Source: Cryptomeria japonica (taxonomy: Eukaryota > Streptophyta > Pinopsida > Cupressales > Cupressaceae). From it: a stretch of DNA of 60,000 nucleotides. Both the position numbers and the translations under genes were made by a program. The notes under the pieces were generated by a model. The model was not told the DNA's origin. It made no database searches and saw only the letters and a list, made by a program, of their open reading frames with translations. Each line of letters begins with the position of its first letter. The first letter of the stretch is position 1. The stretch lies in NCBI RefSeq assembly GCF_030272615.1, contig NC_081410.1, forward strand, positions 115,543,140 through 115,603,139. The letters are read 5' to 3'. Of this stretch, positions 46,579-58,590 are shown in pieces.

Positions 46579-46954
46579 GGCATTGATGGCAACACAAGAT
46601 GGAAAAACCATCAAAGTGCCAAAACAGAAATGCCAAATACCAAAATACCAACAATCTCCAAAAAGGGATCATAACCAGAAATCAAAATACAGATATAGAG
46701 AGTAATAATCTCTCCCAAACAACACTCTCTCCCCCTAGGAGCAACATGTGTTTTCCTTGTGTTTTTCAAAGTTTTTCCATACCAATCTCTCCCCTTTGAC
46801 ATAAAATGCCAAAGTTACAACAAAACCAAGTTCATATACAAAATACCAATCAATTTAGTATACCTACTACTCCCCCTGAGAAGTAGCTTCCCATCAAAGC
46901 CAGAATAAAAGATTTCTCTGTTATTTCTTCCGGTTGATGACAATCATCAACTTC

Positions 46955-48439
46955 CTAAGTCTCTACCGGTGGGGGTATGACCCCAAGTTGATCTCTGAGA
47001 TATTCAAAAGTCTCCTTAGGCAAAGGTTTAGTAAAAATATCTGCAATTTGTTCTTTAGTATTCACATAAACCAGTTTTATCTCCTTTGCTTCAACATTTT
47101 CCCTTAGAAAATTTAGTTTGATAGAAACATGTTTCGTTTTAGAATGTAATACCAGATTCTTAGATATGTCAATTGCTGCAGTGTTGTCACAATAGATAGT
47201 AATAGGTTCCTTGCATTTTACCTTTATGTCTTTCAACATTTGCTTAAGCCATAGTACCTGTGTATAGTTAGTTGCTGCTGCAACATATTCTAATTCTGTT
47301 GTTGATAAAGATGTACAACTTTGTTTCTTACTCAACCAAGAAACTAGTCTGTTTCCAAGAAAGAATGCTCCCCCAGTGGTTCTTTTTCTATCATCCACAT
47401 CTCGTGCCCAATTTGCATCTGTGTATGCACATAATTCAAAGTTTTCATCTCTAGGATACCATAATCCAAGATTTATAGTGCCTTGTAAGTACCGGAAAAT
47501 CCTTTTTACTGTTGATTCATGATTTTCTCTAGGATTACTTTGAAATCTTGAAACAATACATACTGCATTCATAATATCAGGTTTGGTTTGTGTCAAATAC
47601 AGTAAAGCTCCTATCATAGATTTGTATCTAGTTGGATTAACAGGTGTAGATTCATCCCTTTGTGATAATTTTTCATTTGTTGTCATAGGTGTGCTTACCA
47701 GTTTAGAGTTTTCCATCCCAAATTTCTTTAGTAACTCTTTTAAGTACTTGGATTGACTCAAGAATATACTTTTATCAGTCTGTGAAATCTGCAATCCTAA
47801 AAAGAATTTTATTTCTCCAATCATAGACATTTCAAATTCTTGCTGCATTTTAATAGAAAATTCTTTACATAATCCATCTTCTCCTCCAAAGATTATATCA
47901 TCAACAAATACTTCTATAATCAAGATGTCATCATTAGTTACTTTATAATATAAATTGATGTCTGCATTTCCTTTAGTAAAACCAATCTTCAAAAGATACT
48001 TATCCAATCTTGCATACCAAGCTCTTGGAGCTTGTTTCAATCCATACAGAGCTTTTCTTAACCTGCAAACCATATCATTGTCATCTGTCAAAGAAAATCA
48101 ATCAGGTTGATCAATATAGACTTCATCTTCAAGATCTTCATTCAAAAATGCACAATTAATATCCATTTGATAAACTTTGTAGTTCTTATGTGCTGCAAAA
48201 GCCAAAAATAATCTGACTGCCTCAATTCTAGCTACCGGTGCAAAGTTTTCATTCCAATCAACTCCTTCCTTCTGAGAATATCCCTTACACACTAGTCTTG
48301 CTTTATTTTTGACAACCTGACCATCTTCATTAAGTTTGTTTCTGAATACCCATTTGGTTCCAATTACCTTTTTATCTTTAGGTCGGGGAACTAATGTCCA
48401 AGTGTTGTTTTTCTCAATTTGTTCTAATTCTTCTTCCAT
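46955..48439 (-). pseudogene. SIRE-like RT and RNase H
   Basis: RT starts at 48439 (EKNNTWTLVPRPKDKKVIGT, ENFAPVARIEAVRLFLAF, YQMDINCAFLNEDLEDEVYI). One TGA (about 48,098, probably a former Gly codon of QPDG) breaks the frame. It continues for 378 residues with YGLKQAPRAWYARLDKYL, the intact catalytic FVDDIIFGG, LSQSKYLKELLKKFGME, RNase H CAYTDANWARDVDDRKRTTG, IYCDNTAAIDISKN and the end ADIFTKPLPKETF. Apart from the one stop the domain looks functional. Confidence 0.9.
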
Positions 48440-50121
48440 AGCTTTAATCTAAAATTTATCTTCACATGCCTCATTAACAGATGATGGTTCAATTTGAGAA
48501 TTAAGACATACCTCTTCATTTTCCAATCTTCCTCTTGTCATAACTCCTTTAAACTTGTTTCCAATTATCTGATCTTTAGAATGATTCAGTCTTACAACCG
48601 GGGTGTCTTTGTTTGTTGCGGTTTCTTAGTTACTGTGGAATCCTCAGATGATACCGGGGTTGGATCTTCATTCTGTACCAGTGGATTTAGTGTAGGTTCA
48701 TTTGCCAAAATTTTTGTTGCCAGTTCAGAGTCTATATACCTTGAAGTTCCTCTGAATTGTTCATCAATCTTTACATTTGTACTTTCAACAATTTTTTGCA
48801 ATCTTTTGTTAAAACATCTATATGCCTTGCTCTTAGATGAATAACCAAGAAATATTCCTTCATCACTTCTAGGATCAAATTTTCCAATATACTCATTTCT
48901 TCTGATATAACATTTACTTCCAAAAATTCTGAAATACTTAAGAGTAGGAGTATTACCAAACCATAGTTCATGACGGGTCTTACCGGTTTCATCTTTGATG
49001 TGAACTTTGTTGAATGTATAGACCGTTGTACTGATTGCTTCTCTCAAATATACATGTGGTAGGTTTGCTTCTAATAACATACTTCTTGCTGCATCCAAGA
49101 TAGTTCTATTTTTCCTTTCAACAACTCCATTCTATTGTGGTGTCTGAGGTGCTGATAGTTGTCTTCTGATTCCATTCACTTCACAGAATGTATTAAATTC
49201 TTTAGATGTAAATTCTCCTCCTTGATCTGATCTTAGACATTTGATTTTTTTACCGCTTTCATTTTCAACCATTGCTTTGAATAGTTTAAACTTTCCAAGT
49301 GCTTCCGATTTTTCTCTAAGAAAAGTAACCCAACACATTCTAGAATAGTCATCAATGATTAGCATGAAATATCTATCACTTTGTAAGATTTTAGTTCTAG
49401 CTGGACCACATAAATCAGTGTGAATTAAATCAAGAGAATTATTGGATTTTTTTGGAATACTTTTGAAACTAGCTCTAACTTGTTTTCCAAATTGACATTC
49501 CTTACATACTGTATTATGAGGTTTGACAATTTTAGGTAAATCTCTAACTGCCTTAGTAGTACTGATTTTCACCATGCAATCAAAGTTTACATGACAGAGT
49601 CTCTTATGCCATAACCAACTTTCATCTATATGTGCAATCAAGCATGTCTTTTCACTGTTATTCAAATGAAAGATATTACCTCTAGTCTGATTACCGGTTG
49701 CAATTTCCAAACCAGTTCTGTTCATGATTTTGCATTTTCCATTTTTAAATTGTAACTGGAATCCTTTCTCAACTAATTGACCAACACTCAAAAGATTATG
49801 CTTTAATCCTTCAACATAGTAAACATTGTCAGTGTTATGCTTACCATCAAGAGATATTGTACCCTTACCTTTGATTGAGCAAGCTTTGTCATCTCCAAAT
49901 CTCACTAAGCCTCCATTGTATTCTTGAAAGTTCAAGAATTTACCTTTGTCTCTTGTCAGATGATGTGAGCATCGTGAATCAATGATCCATTCATCCTTTA
50001 CTTCAACTTTAGCTGCCAAGGCCTGTACTACCGGTTGAGCAGTAGGTGCCAGTTGATCTTCTATTATAGCAACAAAAACCCATCCATTGTCTGCTAGATC
50101 CTCATCAGAATCATCAGTCAC
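48440..50121 (-). pseudogene. SIRE-like protease and integrase
   Basis: The protease site reads WIIDSRCSHHLTRD, so the Gly of D-S-G is replaced by Arg. Next come HNLLSVGQLVEKGF, the GAG-pre-integrase motif WLWHKRLCHVNFDCM with CKECQFGKQ, and integrase DLIHTDLCGPART and SDQGGEFTSKEFN. A TAG at 49132 lies in the conserved PQ(Q)NGVVERKNRT motif. The rest (48592-49098) covers AARSMLLEANLPHVYLREA and FLGYSSKSKAYRCFN. Confidence 0.85.
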
Positions 50122-50159
50122 ACCTTCATCAGCAATGTAACAAGATTTATCTTTATTCT

Positions 50160-51098
50160 TCTTAAATCTTTATCTCTGATATTCAGGGTTAGGCTTGTAT
50201 GTTCTTCTAGCTTCTTCTCTTAGTCTAGCATATCTATCAGGGCATCTTGAAACCATATGACCAATCTTATTGCAGTTAAAACATTTAAAGGGTGCTTTAC
50301 CTTCATACTTACTTCCAACTGGACCTTTAGGCATTTTCCTTGCAAATAGTGCTTCAAGTTCTTCATTCTATTTCCTGCTTTCATCAAGTTCTCTTGCATA
50401 AAAGGTTTTCCAATCAGATTTGTCAAATGATGGAGCAGATGATGTTGATGCTTTAAAGGCCAAATCTGTCTTTATGGTAGCAACATGACCAAATTCTTCA
50501 ATTTCAAAAGCTGAAAGTTTCCCAATCAATGTATCCCTATTAACTGATGTATTAAGCATTGTTCTTAACTCATTTATAGCAGTGAGTTTCATTTTATATG
50601 CCGATGGCAATCCTCTTAAAACTTTTTTGAAACAATTTCATCTTCACTTAAGGTTCCTCCACAACATTTAATACCCAAATCAATCTCATTTACTCTTTCC
50701 ATAAAAGCAGAAATCCTTTCATCTTCTTCCATTTTCAGATGTTCATACCTGACCCAGAAGCTTTCAAGTTTTGCAATTTTGACTATGGAATCTTCTTCAT
50801 TCAGTGTTTCCAAATGATCCCAAATAGCTTTAGCAGTAGACCTATCTGATAGTCCCATGATTTGTTGATTTGATAATGCGCTCAAAAGTGCTTCTCTTTA
50901 TTTGCAATCATTTTCCTCATCTTTAGTCAAGTTAGCTGGACTAGGCTGACCTTGTACAACAGTAGTATAACCATTCTTTGTAACATCCCAGATGTTCTTT
51001 CCAATGCAATTTAGATGTGTCTCCATTCTGATCTTCCATATGCCATAGTTGGTTCCATCAAGTTTAGGATTGTCCTTCCTAAAATAGTTAGTAGACAT
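50160..51098 (-). pseudogene. SIRE-like gag
   Basis: Gag starts MSTNYFRKDNPKLDGTNYGI at 51098. A stop at about 50,898 and a one-base deletion in an A-run near 50,620 shift frames. Motifs are WDHLETLNEEDSIVKIAKLE, AYKMKLTAINELRTML and the CCHC zinc knuckle CFNCNKIGHMVSRC at 50,242-50,283. Further stops occur around 50,368 and 50,175. Confidence 0.85.
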
Positions 51099-51140
51099 TG
51101 GATCTCCTCAAGCTGTTAAACTTCTGCAAAAGAGGACTAA

Positions 51141-51152
51141 GCTCTGATACCA
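51141..51152 (-). other. Primer-binding site of the SIRE-like element
   Basis: The minus strand reads TGGTATCAGAGC, separated from the LTR by two bases. Confidence 0.9.
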
Positions 51153-51154
51153 AT

Positions 51155-52216
51155 TGTTAGGTCCCAGAGGCAACTGAGAGGGGGGCGGGTGAATCAGTTG
51201 TCAAAGAAAGTCAAACCAAAATCAATTTAACCAACTTAATGCTTAATACCGGTAAACCAGTTTAATATGTCAATAGATAGTTTTAACAGTTAATTGCTAT
51301 ACCGGTAAGGATTAGTGCATGAAGCATAAAGACAAAGTCATCCACAACACATAACACCAATATTTGTACGTGGAAACCCTGTAAGGGGAAAAACCACGGT
51401 GGGAAACCTTACCCACAATCAGATGATACTACTGCAGATAGTAAGTGTACATAAATGGGGTCTGCACATGCAGAAAGGCCAAGCGCCTAGAGCTCACTAC
51501 TCAGTCAAAAAATGGGAGTCACACTGACTACAGCTGGATGGTTAAATCCAATAAGAATGTGCTGCACAAAATAGCATCTTCATATGCTGGATTCAGTACT
51601 GGTGTAGTTCTGATTGTCTTCACAAAAACCATTCTTCAATCTTCAAATGATGTCTGTGTTTATAGCTCTGCTTATTCTCGCATATACCTTCACACAATCC
51701 TTTTTTGCATTCCACATTTGATCTTACAAATAAGATCTTACATTTCTACCATAACCTAAGACCAATTTTAGTAGGTTGGCTCTACAAGATATTACAATAA
51801 AAACATTCTACAAACAATACAATATCTGATGCAATAACCGATTCAACATGTTGGCTTAATGCATTTACAATAATAATTATTCATCTCCATGGCGTGTCGT
51901 GCTAATCTAGAAAAGATAAACTTGTCGGTGTAACCCTGGACTTATTTGTTGGTAACAATAAATATGCAAATATGAATAAAGCAATAAACAAAACTCCAAG
52001 ACAAAGTGTCCACATGATGTCTTCGACATAACCATGTGTTTTCCATATCATCCCAAGTGTCGGTGATCATTATATCATGCCGGTGTACCAGATACCGGTG
52101 ATTGTGCACGAGTCACTTGCTTGCCGGTGAATGTTGCTGATTCTCCAAAGTGCCAGAGTTGATAAGTGTTTAGTAGGTGTTGACATCAATGACAAAACCA
52201 TACCAAAATACCAACA
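51155..52216 (-). repeat. 5' LTR of the SIRE-like element
   Basis: 1062 bp, with the same start and end as the 3' LTR and followed by GTGAA. By eye it differs from its partner by a few percent. Confidence 0.95.
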
Positions 52217-53460
52217 GTGAAAACTGCTTTCCTTCATGGCGATTTGGAGGAGGATATTTATATGACACAACCAAAGCACTATGTGGTGAAAGGTAAAAGT
52301 AATTTGGTCTGTAAATTGAAGAAATATTTGTATGGTCTCAAACAAAGTCCTAGGATGTGGTACCATAAATTTGATACATATGTGTTGAGTAAATGGGATT
52401 TGAATGTTCTAAATCTGATCATTGTGTTTATTATAAATTTGATGGTGACCATTTCCTGTATATTGCATTATATGTTGATGATATGTTATTCTTTGGTAAA
52501 GGGAAATGTATAATTTCAGAACTAAAGTCTTAGCTTGCTGCTAAATTTGAAATGAAATATCTTGGTGCAACTAAACACATTCTTGGGATGGAAATAAGAA
52601 GAGATAGAGTGAACAAAAAGCTATGGATCGACCAGAGTAACTATGTGAATTTAGTTCTACGAAGCTTCAACATGTAAGATTGTAGACCATTATGTGTTCC
52701 CTTTCTAGTTGGAACGAAATTATCTATTTCAGATTGTCCTACATCTCCATCAAAGATTAAAAAAAACATGAGCATAGTACCTTACCAGAGTGCAGTTGGA
52801 AGTTTGATATATGTTATGGTCTAGACTCTGTACTAGACCAGACATTGCCCAAGTAGTGTGAGTTCTTTCCAGATATATGTCTAATCCTAGTAGAGTTCAT
52901 TGGGATGCAATCAAAAGAGTCTTCAAATATTTGAAGGATACCTCAGAGTATTATTTGTGTTATCATGGTAATTTGGTTGGAGACGTGATTTCCCTGTATA
53001 GTCATGTTTATGTGGATTTAGACTGAGCAGGTGATATTCACCAGTGCTTATGTGTTTACTCTATTTGGTGTTGCAATTAGTTCCATGAGTAAGTGATAGG
53101 TTGTGGTTGCTTTGTCCACTACAGAAGCAAAGTGTATGGAAGCTACTCATGCTTGTAAAGAATGATTTTGGCTTAAAAGACTATGTTTAGATATTGGAAT
53201 AAAACAAGGTACATTGACAGTTTATTGTGACAGTCAGAGTGTGATCTGCCTAGCTAAGAACCCAACATTTCATGCCTGAACCAAGCACACTGATGTTCAG
53301 TATCATTTTGTCAAAGATATGGTCAAAGATGGTAGGGTGGACTTGGTTAAGGTAGAAACTTTGATGAATGTTGCAGATTCTTTAAACTAAGGCACAGAGA
53401 AGTTCATATTGTGTTTGGAGTCTATAGACCTCATGGCTCCTAGCAATTAATTTATTTTGT
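52217..53460 (+). pseudogene. Tork no. 2 RT (second part) and RNase H
   Basis: This continues from 45,497 after the target duplication: [34 protein letters not shown], then [10 protein letters not shown] near 52,475 with the YVDD box intact but in a shifted frame. RNase H follows with many stops (STTEAKCMEATHAC-type and YCDSQSVICLAKN-type segments). It keeps the segment deleted from copy no. 1 near 52,700. Confidence 0.8.
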
Positions 53461-53504
53461 TGATACTCCCTTTGCTCTTGCAAGGTGTTTGACAAGTGGG
53501 AGAA

Positions 53505-54319
53505 TGTTGGGAAAATGGTGTCTCAACCTTGTATTTATGTGAGGTTACTATTTATAGTAAGTTTTCATTTGAGCACAAAATGGTGCAAAATTCTTCCCAA
53601 AGCTTATCGCTGGTTAAATAAGTATTTCGGTAAATTTTCCTCACAAGCTCATAGTTGATCTTGAAGATTTCATTTTTGAAAGGTGTGATGAAAGGTTCAA
53701 ACTTAATTTTGAGGTGAGGTGATAGAGTACTTCATGAGCTTTTTGGGGCTTCAAACAGTTCGTCAATCAGACACATGGTTCACAAGTTATGACCTCTAGA
53801 AGTTTGGACTCTTGAAATAGGAAATATAAATTGCATCAGACACATAAATGATCTGTAAAAGGGAGGAAAACATCTTGATGTGTGTTTTGACACATCATAG
53901 GATATCTAGAATGGAGATAAGATCGTCTCTACTTTATTGGGTGGTTTTAGCCCATGGTTTTGTAATACCGTTTGACGGTTTCTTGTATTATATCTCCTAT
54001 ATATAAGGTGTGTGAGATAGAGGTTGTGTGTAAGAGTCTTATGGATATTGAGTTACCTCTGAATTTTTGATTAGTGGTACTCCTATGAAGAGCTTGCTCT
54101 GCAAGTATATTGTAATTTGTTATTGATTGTTGAATAATACATTGATTTGCTTTTGGAGTGTGGGGTTTTCCCCACGTAAATCACTATGTTGTGGTATTCA
54201 TGTTATTATGTGTATTTTTGTTAAGTTTCAGTAACTATTGTAATGATCTGTAAAAGTTTTGCATTACCCTCCTCTCAAGGTTAGTCTAGGAAGTTGTTCC
54301 ACTACTTAAATTCCTTACA
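53505..54319 (+). repeat. Tork no. 2 3' LTR
   Basis: The LTR starts TGTTGGGAAAATGG after purine-rich GACAAGTGGGAGAA, ends TTCCTTACA, and is followed by TACCC. It is 815 bp long, shorter than the family's 870 bp because of internal deletions (for example near 53,715). Confidence 0.9.
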
Positions 54320-55150
54320 TACCCCACCATCTTTTAAGACCCAGTTGACCTTATGTTTGTGAATGGAAACTTCAAAATGGAGGACATCATTATAAGTTGG
54401 CTTATTAGATTGGACATCTTTTTTTAATAAATGTGAGATGATTTGTGGATGTAAGATGTCGTACCATGCCTTGAAATTTTTCAATGTTTAGGTCAATAGG
54501 TTCATATTACTTTTGGTGGGATTTATCCAAGATAGCCTTATGCATAGGGATATAGGTAGGAGTTTTAGAAAAGATATTTATGTAGACATTTCTCCTAAAT
54601 GGTCCAAAAGGTTATATTGGTTTGCATATTACGGTTTTGATGTAGCTCTTCGAAGACTTACTTTGCTTCTAATAGCACATTCAAAGTTTTTATTTTTTAT
54701 GTAATATTTGACACATGCCTATTAGTTTCTTGGACTCAATTAATTTTATAGTCATAGTTGATAGTGTTGTAATCGGGATTGTCATTAGATTTATTACCTT
54801 GTGTGGAGGCATATCCTTATTCATGGTCATGTAATGGATCATTGAAGATAACATGGTCATTGTTGAATGTGTTTGGTTTATTTTCAATGGTAGTCTCTCT
54901 TGTCTATGAGGTCTTGTATAAGGTTTTTCAATTTGAAACAATTGGGATTCATTTTCTTTCATTCAGTGGTACTCACAAAAGTGTGTATCTTTCCACCACG
55001 TTAGTTTGATCTATGTTTAGTATTATGTAATTTTTTAGAGTGTTATCAAGTTGAATTGAATTAATTTGAAGTGTTGACTCGATGGGTTCTCCCAAGGGAG
55101 TGTACTTTTATTGTGTGGTGGTACTTTATTAATTAATGTGGACCCCTTGT
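54320..55150 (-). pseudogene. Minus-strand Tat gag, unit 1
   Basis: The minus strand reads LPWENPSSQHFKL (like the plus-strand LGKPLEK), then MKENESQLFQIEKPYTRP (54,960) and an NHEKG-type tail matching SYEKGGPSHQG of the other Tat. It is interrupted by frame changes. The remainder toward 54,320 is unclear, and a small ORF (54,302-54,484) is not recognised. Confidence 0.7.
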
Positions 55151-56325
55151 TGAACACAACACAAGACTGAGAGAGGGGTGAATTAGTTTGGACCTTAAAA
55201 TACTTTACTTTTGATCTATAAAACTTTAAACTACAATTCACTTATTACTGCAATTATAAAACATGAAAGCACAAAGCACAATGAACACATGAACACTAGA
55301 TTTATGTGGAAAACCCTAAGTAGGGAAAAACCATGGTGAGAATGACACTCACAATATGAATAATTAATTACAATGTTTTAGGCTCAAGGCCAAGGAGCTC
55401 ACTGCACCTGATACGACTTGTGTTGAGAAACAAGGTGAAGAAAGCTTGCAATATTAACTTTCTTATGTGATTACAATTATAAAAATATTATCAAATCTAA
55501 AACAATCTGAAATGAAAATGTGATTGAATCATTCAACATAAATATAAAAACAACCATACCAAAAGAGACACCAGATTTACATGGAGAAACCCTTTCGGGA
55601 CAAAACTCCACTAGAGAACGAGGGCAAGTATATTATTATTCTTGAGAAGAGAGAACAACATAATAATAAACTTCACTAAACCTCTCCAAATGATCTTAGA
55701 GCTAATTGGAAACAATGACCAATTGGTGATTAAACAAATATGCCTTTTCTCCAATTTATATCCAAATGGGTGAAGAAAAAACATTATTTATTTTCCCAAA
55801 ACAAGGGACCAAAACCACTTGCAAAAATCTATACCTTGGAGAATAAATATCCAATAGACATAATAAAATAATAAATTTACTTCAAGTGAATCCTCATGGG
55901 TGTCAAACCCAAATCCACTTAGTCTTTACAAATTTTGAGTGCTCTGAAGCTTGTGGTGATTGTTCAAAACCCCAAATGGACACATTTTCTCCTTCCAAAC
56001 TTCATCTCCTTATGCATGAACCTTCATGTCTCATTATGGATGTAGGGAGGACTATATTTTATCTATTTTGATTTATATTTATCACATCTTCATTTTCACC
56101 TCATGAAAATGCAATTACAAATAATATTTAGTATTTTCCTCATATGTCCTATGGAACACTTTCCAAAGAACCTAGAGACATATAAATGGCTTAGGTTTGC
56201 AAGGTTAATGTCAAGTTATCCTAACATTATCCTACTTGACATTATGCATTGTGATTACACCCAAGAGATACATAAAATAAAATCAAGTACATTGATCAAG
56301 TCCCATGGCCTTCCTACACCAAGAT
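55151..56325 (-). repeat. Copia-type LTR fragments, unit 1
   Basis: Two LTR-like blocks lie here. One runs about 55,151-55,490 with GATTTATGTGGAAAACCCTA and an ACCATGG block. The other runs about 55,520-56,325 with GATTTACATGGAGAAACCC. These GTGGAAACCC-type blocks resemble the end of the SIRE-like LTR. The second is probably the 3' LTR of the Copia fragment at 56,331. Exact ends are unclear. Confidence 0.5.
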
Positions 56326-56330
56326 AAATT

Positions 56331-57340
56331 TTTAGTGGTCACTGGCTTCGTAAGAGAATATGCAACATTGTCCAAAGTGTCAAATTTTTCTATCAATACC
56401 TTACCATCATCAACCATTTATCACACAAATTGATACTAAACATCAACATGCTTAGTATGAGCATGATACATAGGATTCTTGGCCAAACATATATCACTCT
56501 AACTATCACATCTAATCCTTATAGTCCTACAATCGAAACCAATGCCAATACCAAGCCTCTATAACCATACTACCTCCTTAGAGGCATGATTAGTGTCCAT
56601 ATACTTTGTTTCAATGGTGGAAAAATCAACTGTGGTCTGGATCTTACTCATCTAGCTCAACTGGTCTTCCAAACAAAGCAAATGCATAGCCACTAGTGGA
56701 CCTTCAATTGTCCAAGTCACCTACCTAATCTACATCAACAAATCCCTATATGTCTAATGATTTAGGCACATCATTGGTACCATGATAAACCAAACACTAA
56801 TCATAAGTACTTGACAAATATCTAAACACCTGCTTACCAAAATTTCAATGCCCTCTACCAGGAATAGACATAAACTTGCTCAAACTCCCACTGCTTCGGC
56901 TGTATCTAGTCTAGCACAAACCATTGCATACACAAAACTCTCAACATCACTAGCATAAGGAGCCTTATATATATCCTCATAATCATCATAAAAAATCGAA
57001 CACATGTCTAAACTCAACTTAATACCAACTAAAAAATTGATACTAACTAGCTTACAACCATGCATATTAAACCTTTGCAAAATAGTATCAACATACTTAC
57101 TCTAGCTTAACCAAAGATTTCTATGAACCCAATCTCTACAAATATCCTTCCCAAGAATATATTTTGTAGCCCCGAAGTCTTTCATATCAAATGTGCCAAA
57201 AAATTGGGCCTTGAGTTCTCTAGTCATCACCTTGTTGTTACCCATAAACAACATGTCATAAACATGCAAGACAATGATTAGTATCTAATCACTGATAACC
57301 TTAATATAAACACAATGATCTTCCTCGCTCCTCTTATAAA
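56331..57340 (-). pseudogene. Third Tork-like Copia, RT end and RNase H, unit 1
   Basis: On the minus strand, RT is readable from 57,340 (HVYDMLFMGNN where YVDDM is expected, FDMKDFGATKYILGK, DTILQRFNMHGCKLV), then VYAMVCARLDTAEAVGV (56,890). RNase H has LAKNPMYHAHTKHVDV near 56,470 and a SLTKPVTTKNLSWCR-type end at 56,340. Stops are frequent. The RT upstream part is cut off at the duplication breakpoint. Confidence 0.75.
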
Positions 57341-57372
57341 CCAAATTCAATAAAAAAATTTCAAACTTTTGG

Positions 57373-57748
57373 ATATTGAGCGTTTGGCGATTTCTTTTAT
57401 TGTATCTCCTACATATAAGGTGTGTGAGATAGAGGTTGTGTGTAAGAGTCTTATGGATATTGAGTTATCTCTGAATCTCTGATTAGTGGTAATCTTGTGA
57501 AGAGATTTCTCTACAAGTATATTGTAATTTGTTATTGATTGTTGAATAATATATTTATATGCTTTTGGAGTGTGGGGTTTTCCTCTCGAAAGCGTTTTCC
57601 CCATGTAAATCATTGTGTTGTGGCATGCATGTTATTATGTCTATTTTTGTTAAGTTTCAGTAACTATTGTAATGATCTGTAAAAGTTTTGCATTACCCTC
57701 CTCTCAAGGTTAGTCTAGGAAGTTGTTCCACTACTTAACTTCCTTACA
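57373..57748 (+). repeat. Partial Tork LTR, unit 2
   Basis: This holds only the last ~375 bp of the Tork LTR and is joined on its left to the minus-strand Copia RT, as expected at a tandem duplication junction. It ends TTCCTTACA followed by TACCCC, the same junction as at 54,319. Confidence 0.85.
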
Positions 57749-58590
57749 TACCCCACCATCTTTTAAGACCCAACTAACCTTATGTTTGTAAATGAAAACT
57801 TCAAAATGGAGGACATCATTATAAGTCGGCTTATTAGATTGGACATATTTTTTTAATAAATGTGAGATGATATGTGGATGTAATATGTCCTACCATGCCT
57901 TGAAATTTTTCAATGTTTAGGTCAATAGGTTCATATTACTTTTGGTGGGATTTATCCAAGATAGCCTTATGCATAGGGATATAGGTAGGAGTTTTAGAAA
58001 AGATATTTATGTAGATATTTCTCCTAAATGGTCCAAAAGGTTATATTGGTTTGCATGTTGTGGTTTTGATGTAGCTCTTTGAGGACTTACTTTGCTTCTA
58101 AGAGTAGTGATAGCACATTCCAAGTTTTTTATTTTTTATGGTAATATTTGATACATGTCTATTAGTTTCTTGGACTCAATTAATTGTATACTCGTAGTCG
58201 ATAGTGTTGTAATTGGGATTGCTATTAGATTTATTACCTTGTGTGGAGGCATATCCTTTTTCATGGTTATGTAATGGATCATTGAAGATAACATGGTCAT
58301 TGTTGGATGTTTTTGGTTTACTTTCAACGGTAATGTCTCTCTTGTCTATGAGGTCTTGTATAAGGTTTTTCAATTTGAAACAATTGGGAGTCATGTTCTT
58401 TCATTCAGTGGTACTCACAAAAGTATGTATCTTTCCACCACGTTGGTTTGATCTATGTTTAGTATTATGTAATTTTTGAGAGTGTTATCAAATTGAATTG
58501 AATTAATTTTGAAGTGTTGACTCAATGGGTTCTCCCAAGGGAGTGCAATTTTATTGTGTGGTGGTACTTTATTTAGGTGGACCCCTTGTT
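57749..58590 (-). pseudogene. Minus-strand Tat gag, unit 2
   Basis: This is the second copy of the 54,320 gag remnant and slightly better preserved. The minus strand reads TPNCFKLKNLIQDLIDKRDI and HNHEKGYASTQGNKSN, matching NCHRLKDIVQDLVDRGDI and SYEKGGPSHQGKN of the plus-strand Tat. Confidence 0.75.

Larger units (their letters stand above)
45498..52216 (-). mobile_element. SIRE-like Copia element nested in Tork no. 2
   Basis: The element is flanked by GTGAA (45493-45497 and 52217-52221). Removing it rejoins the Tork RT exactly (QMDV to [12 protein letters not shown]). It has LTRs of 1069 and 1062 bp, an exact tRNA-Met primer-binding site, a polypurine tract and gag, protease, integrase, RT and RNase H in Copia order on the minus strand. 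GLWYPRDENF and CRLRKALYGLKQAPRAWYAR suggest the SIRE lineage. A related Tork-type lineage is possible. It is fairly young, with few stops. Confidence 0.9.
41628..54319 (+). mobile_element. Tork/Tnt1-like Copia element no. 2
   Basis: The element is flanked by TACCC (41623-41627 and 54320-54324). It has LTRs of 939 and 815 bp, a degenerate primer-binding site, gag, protease, integrase and RT. It is split at 45,497/52,217 by a SIRE-like element. It is the same family as Tork no. 1 and more decayed, with several stops and an LTR whose TG is mutated to TA. Confidence 0.9.
28110..55150 (-). mobile_element. Second Tat element, minus strand, split by two Copia insertions
   Basis: Three pieces join into one Tat order on the minus strand: gag (54,320-55,150), protease and linker (40,413-41,627), then RT and RNase H (28,110-29,582). 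The gaps are filled by the Tork elements 41,628-54,319 and 29,583-40,407, each flanked by a 5-bp target duplication. The integrase end and both LTRs are missing. Protein motifs match the plus-strand Tat closely in order and spacing, but the copy is more decayed. Confidence 0.85.
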
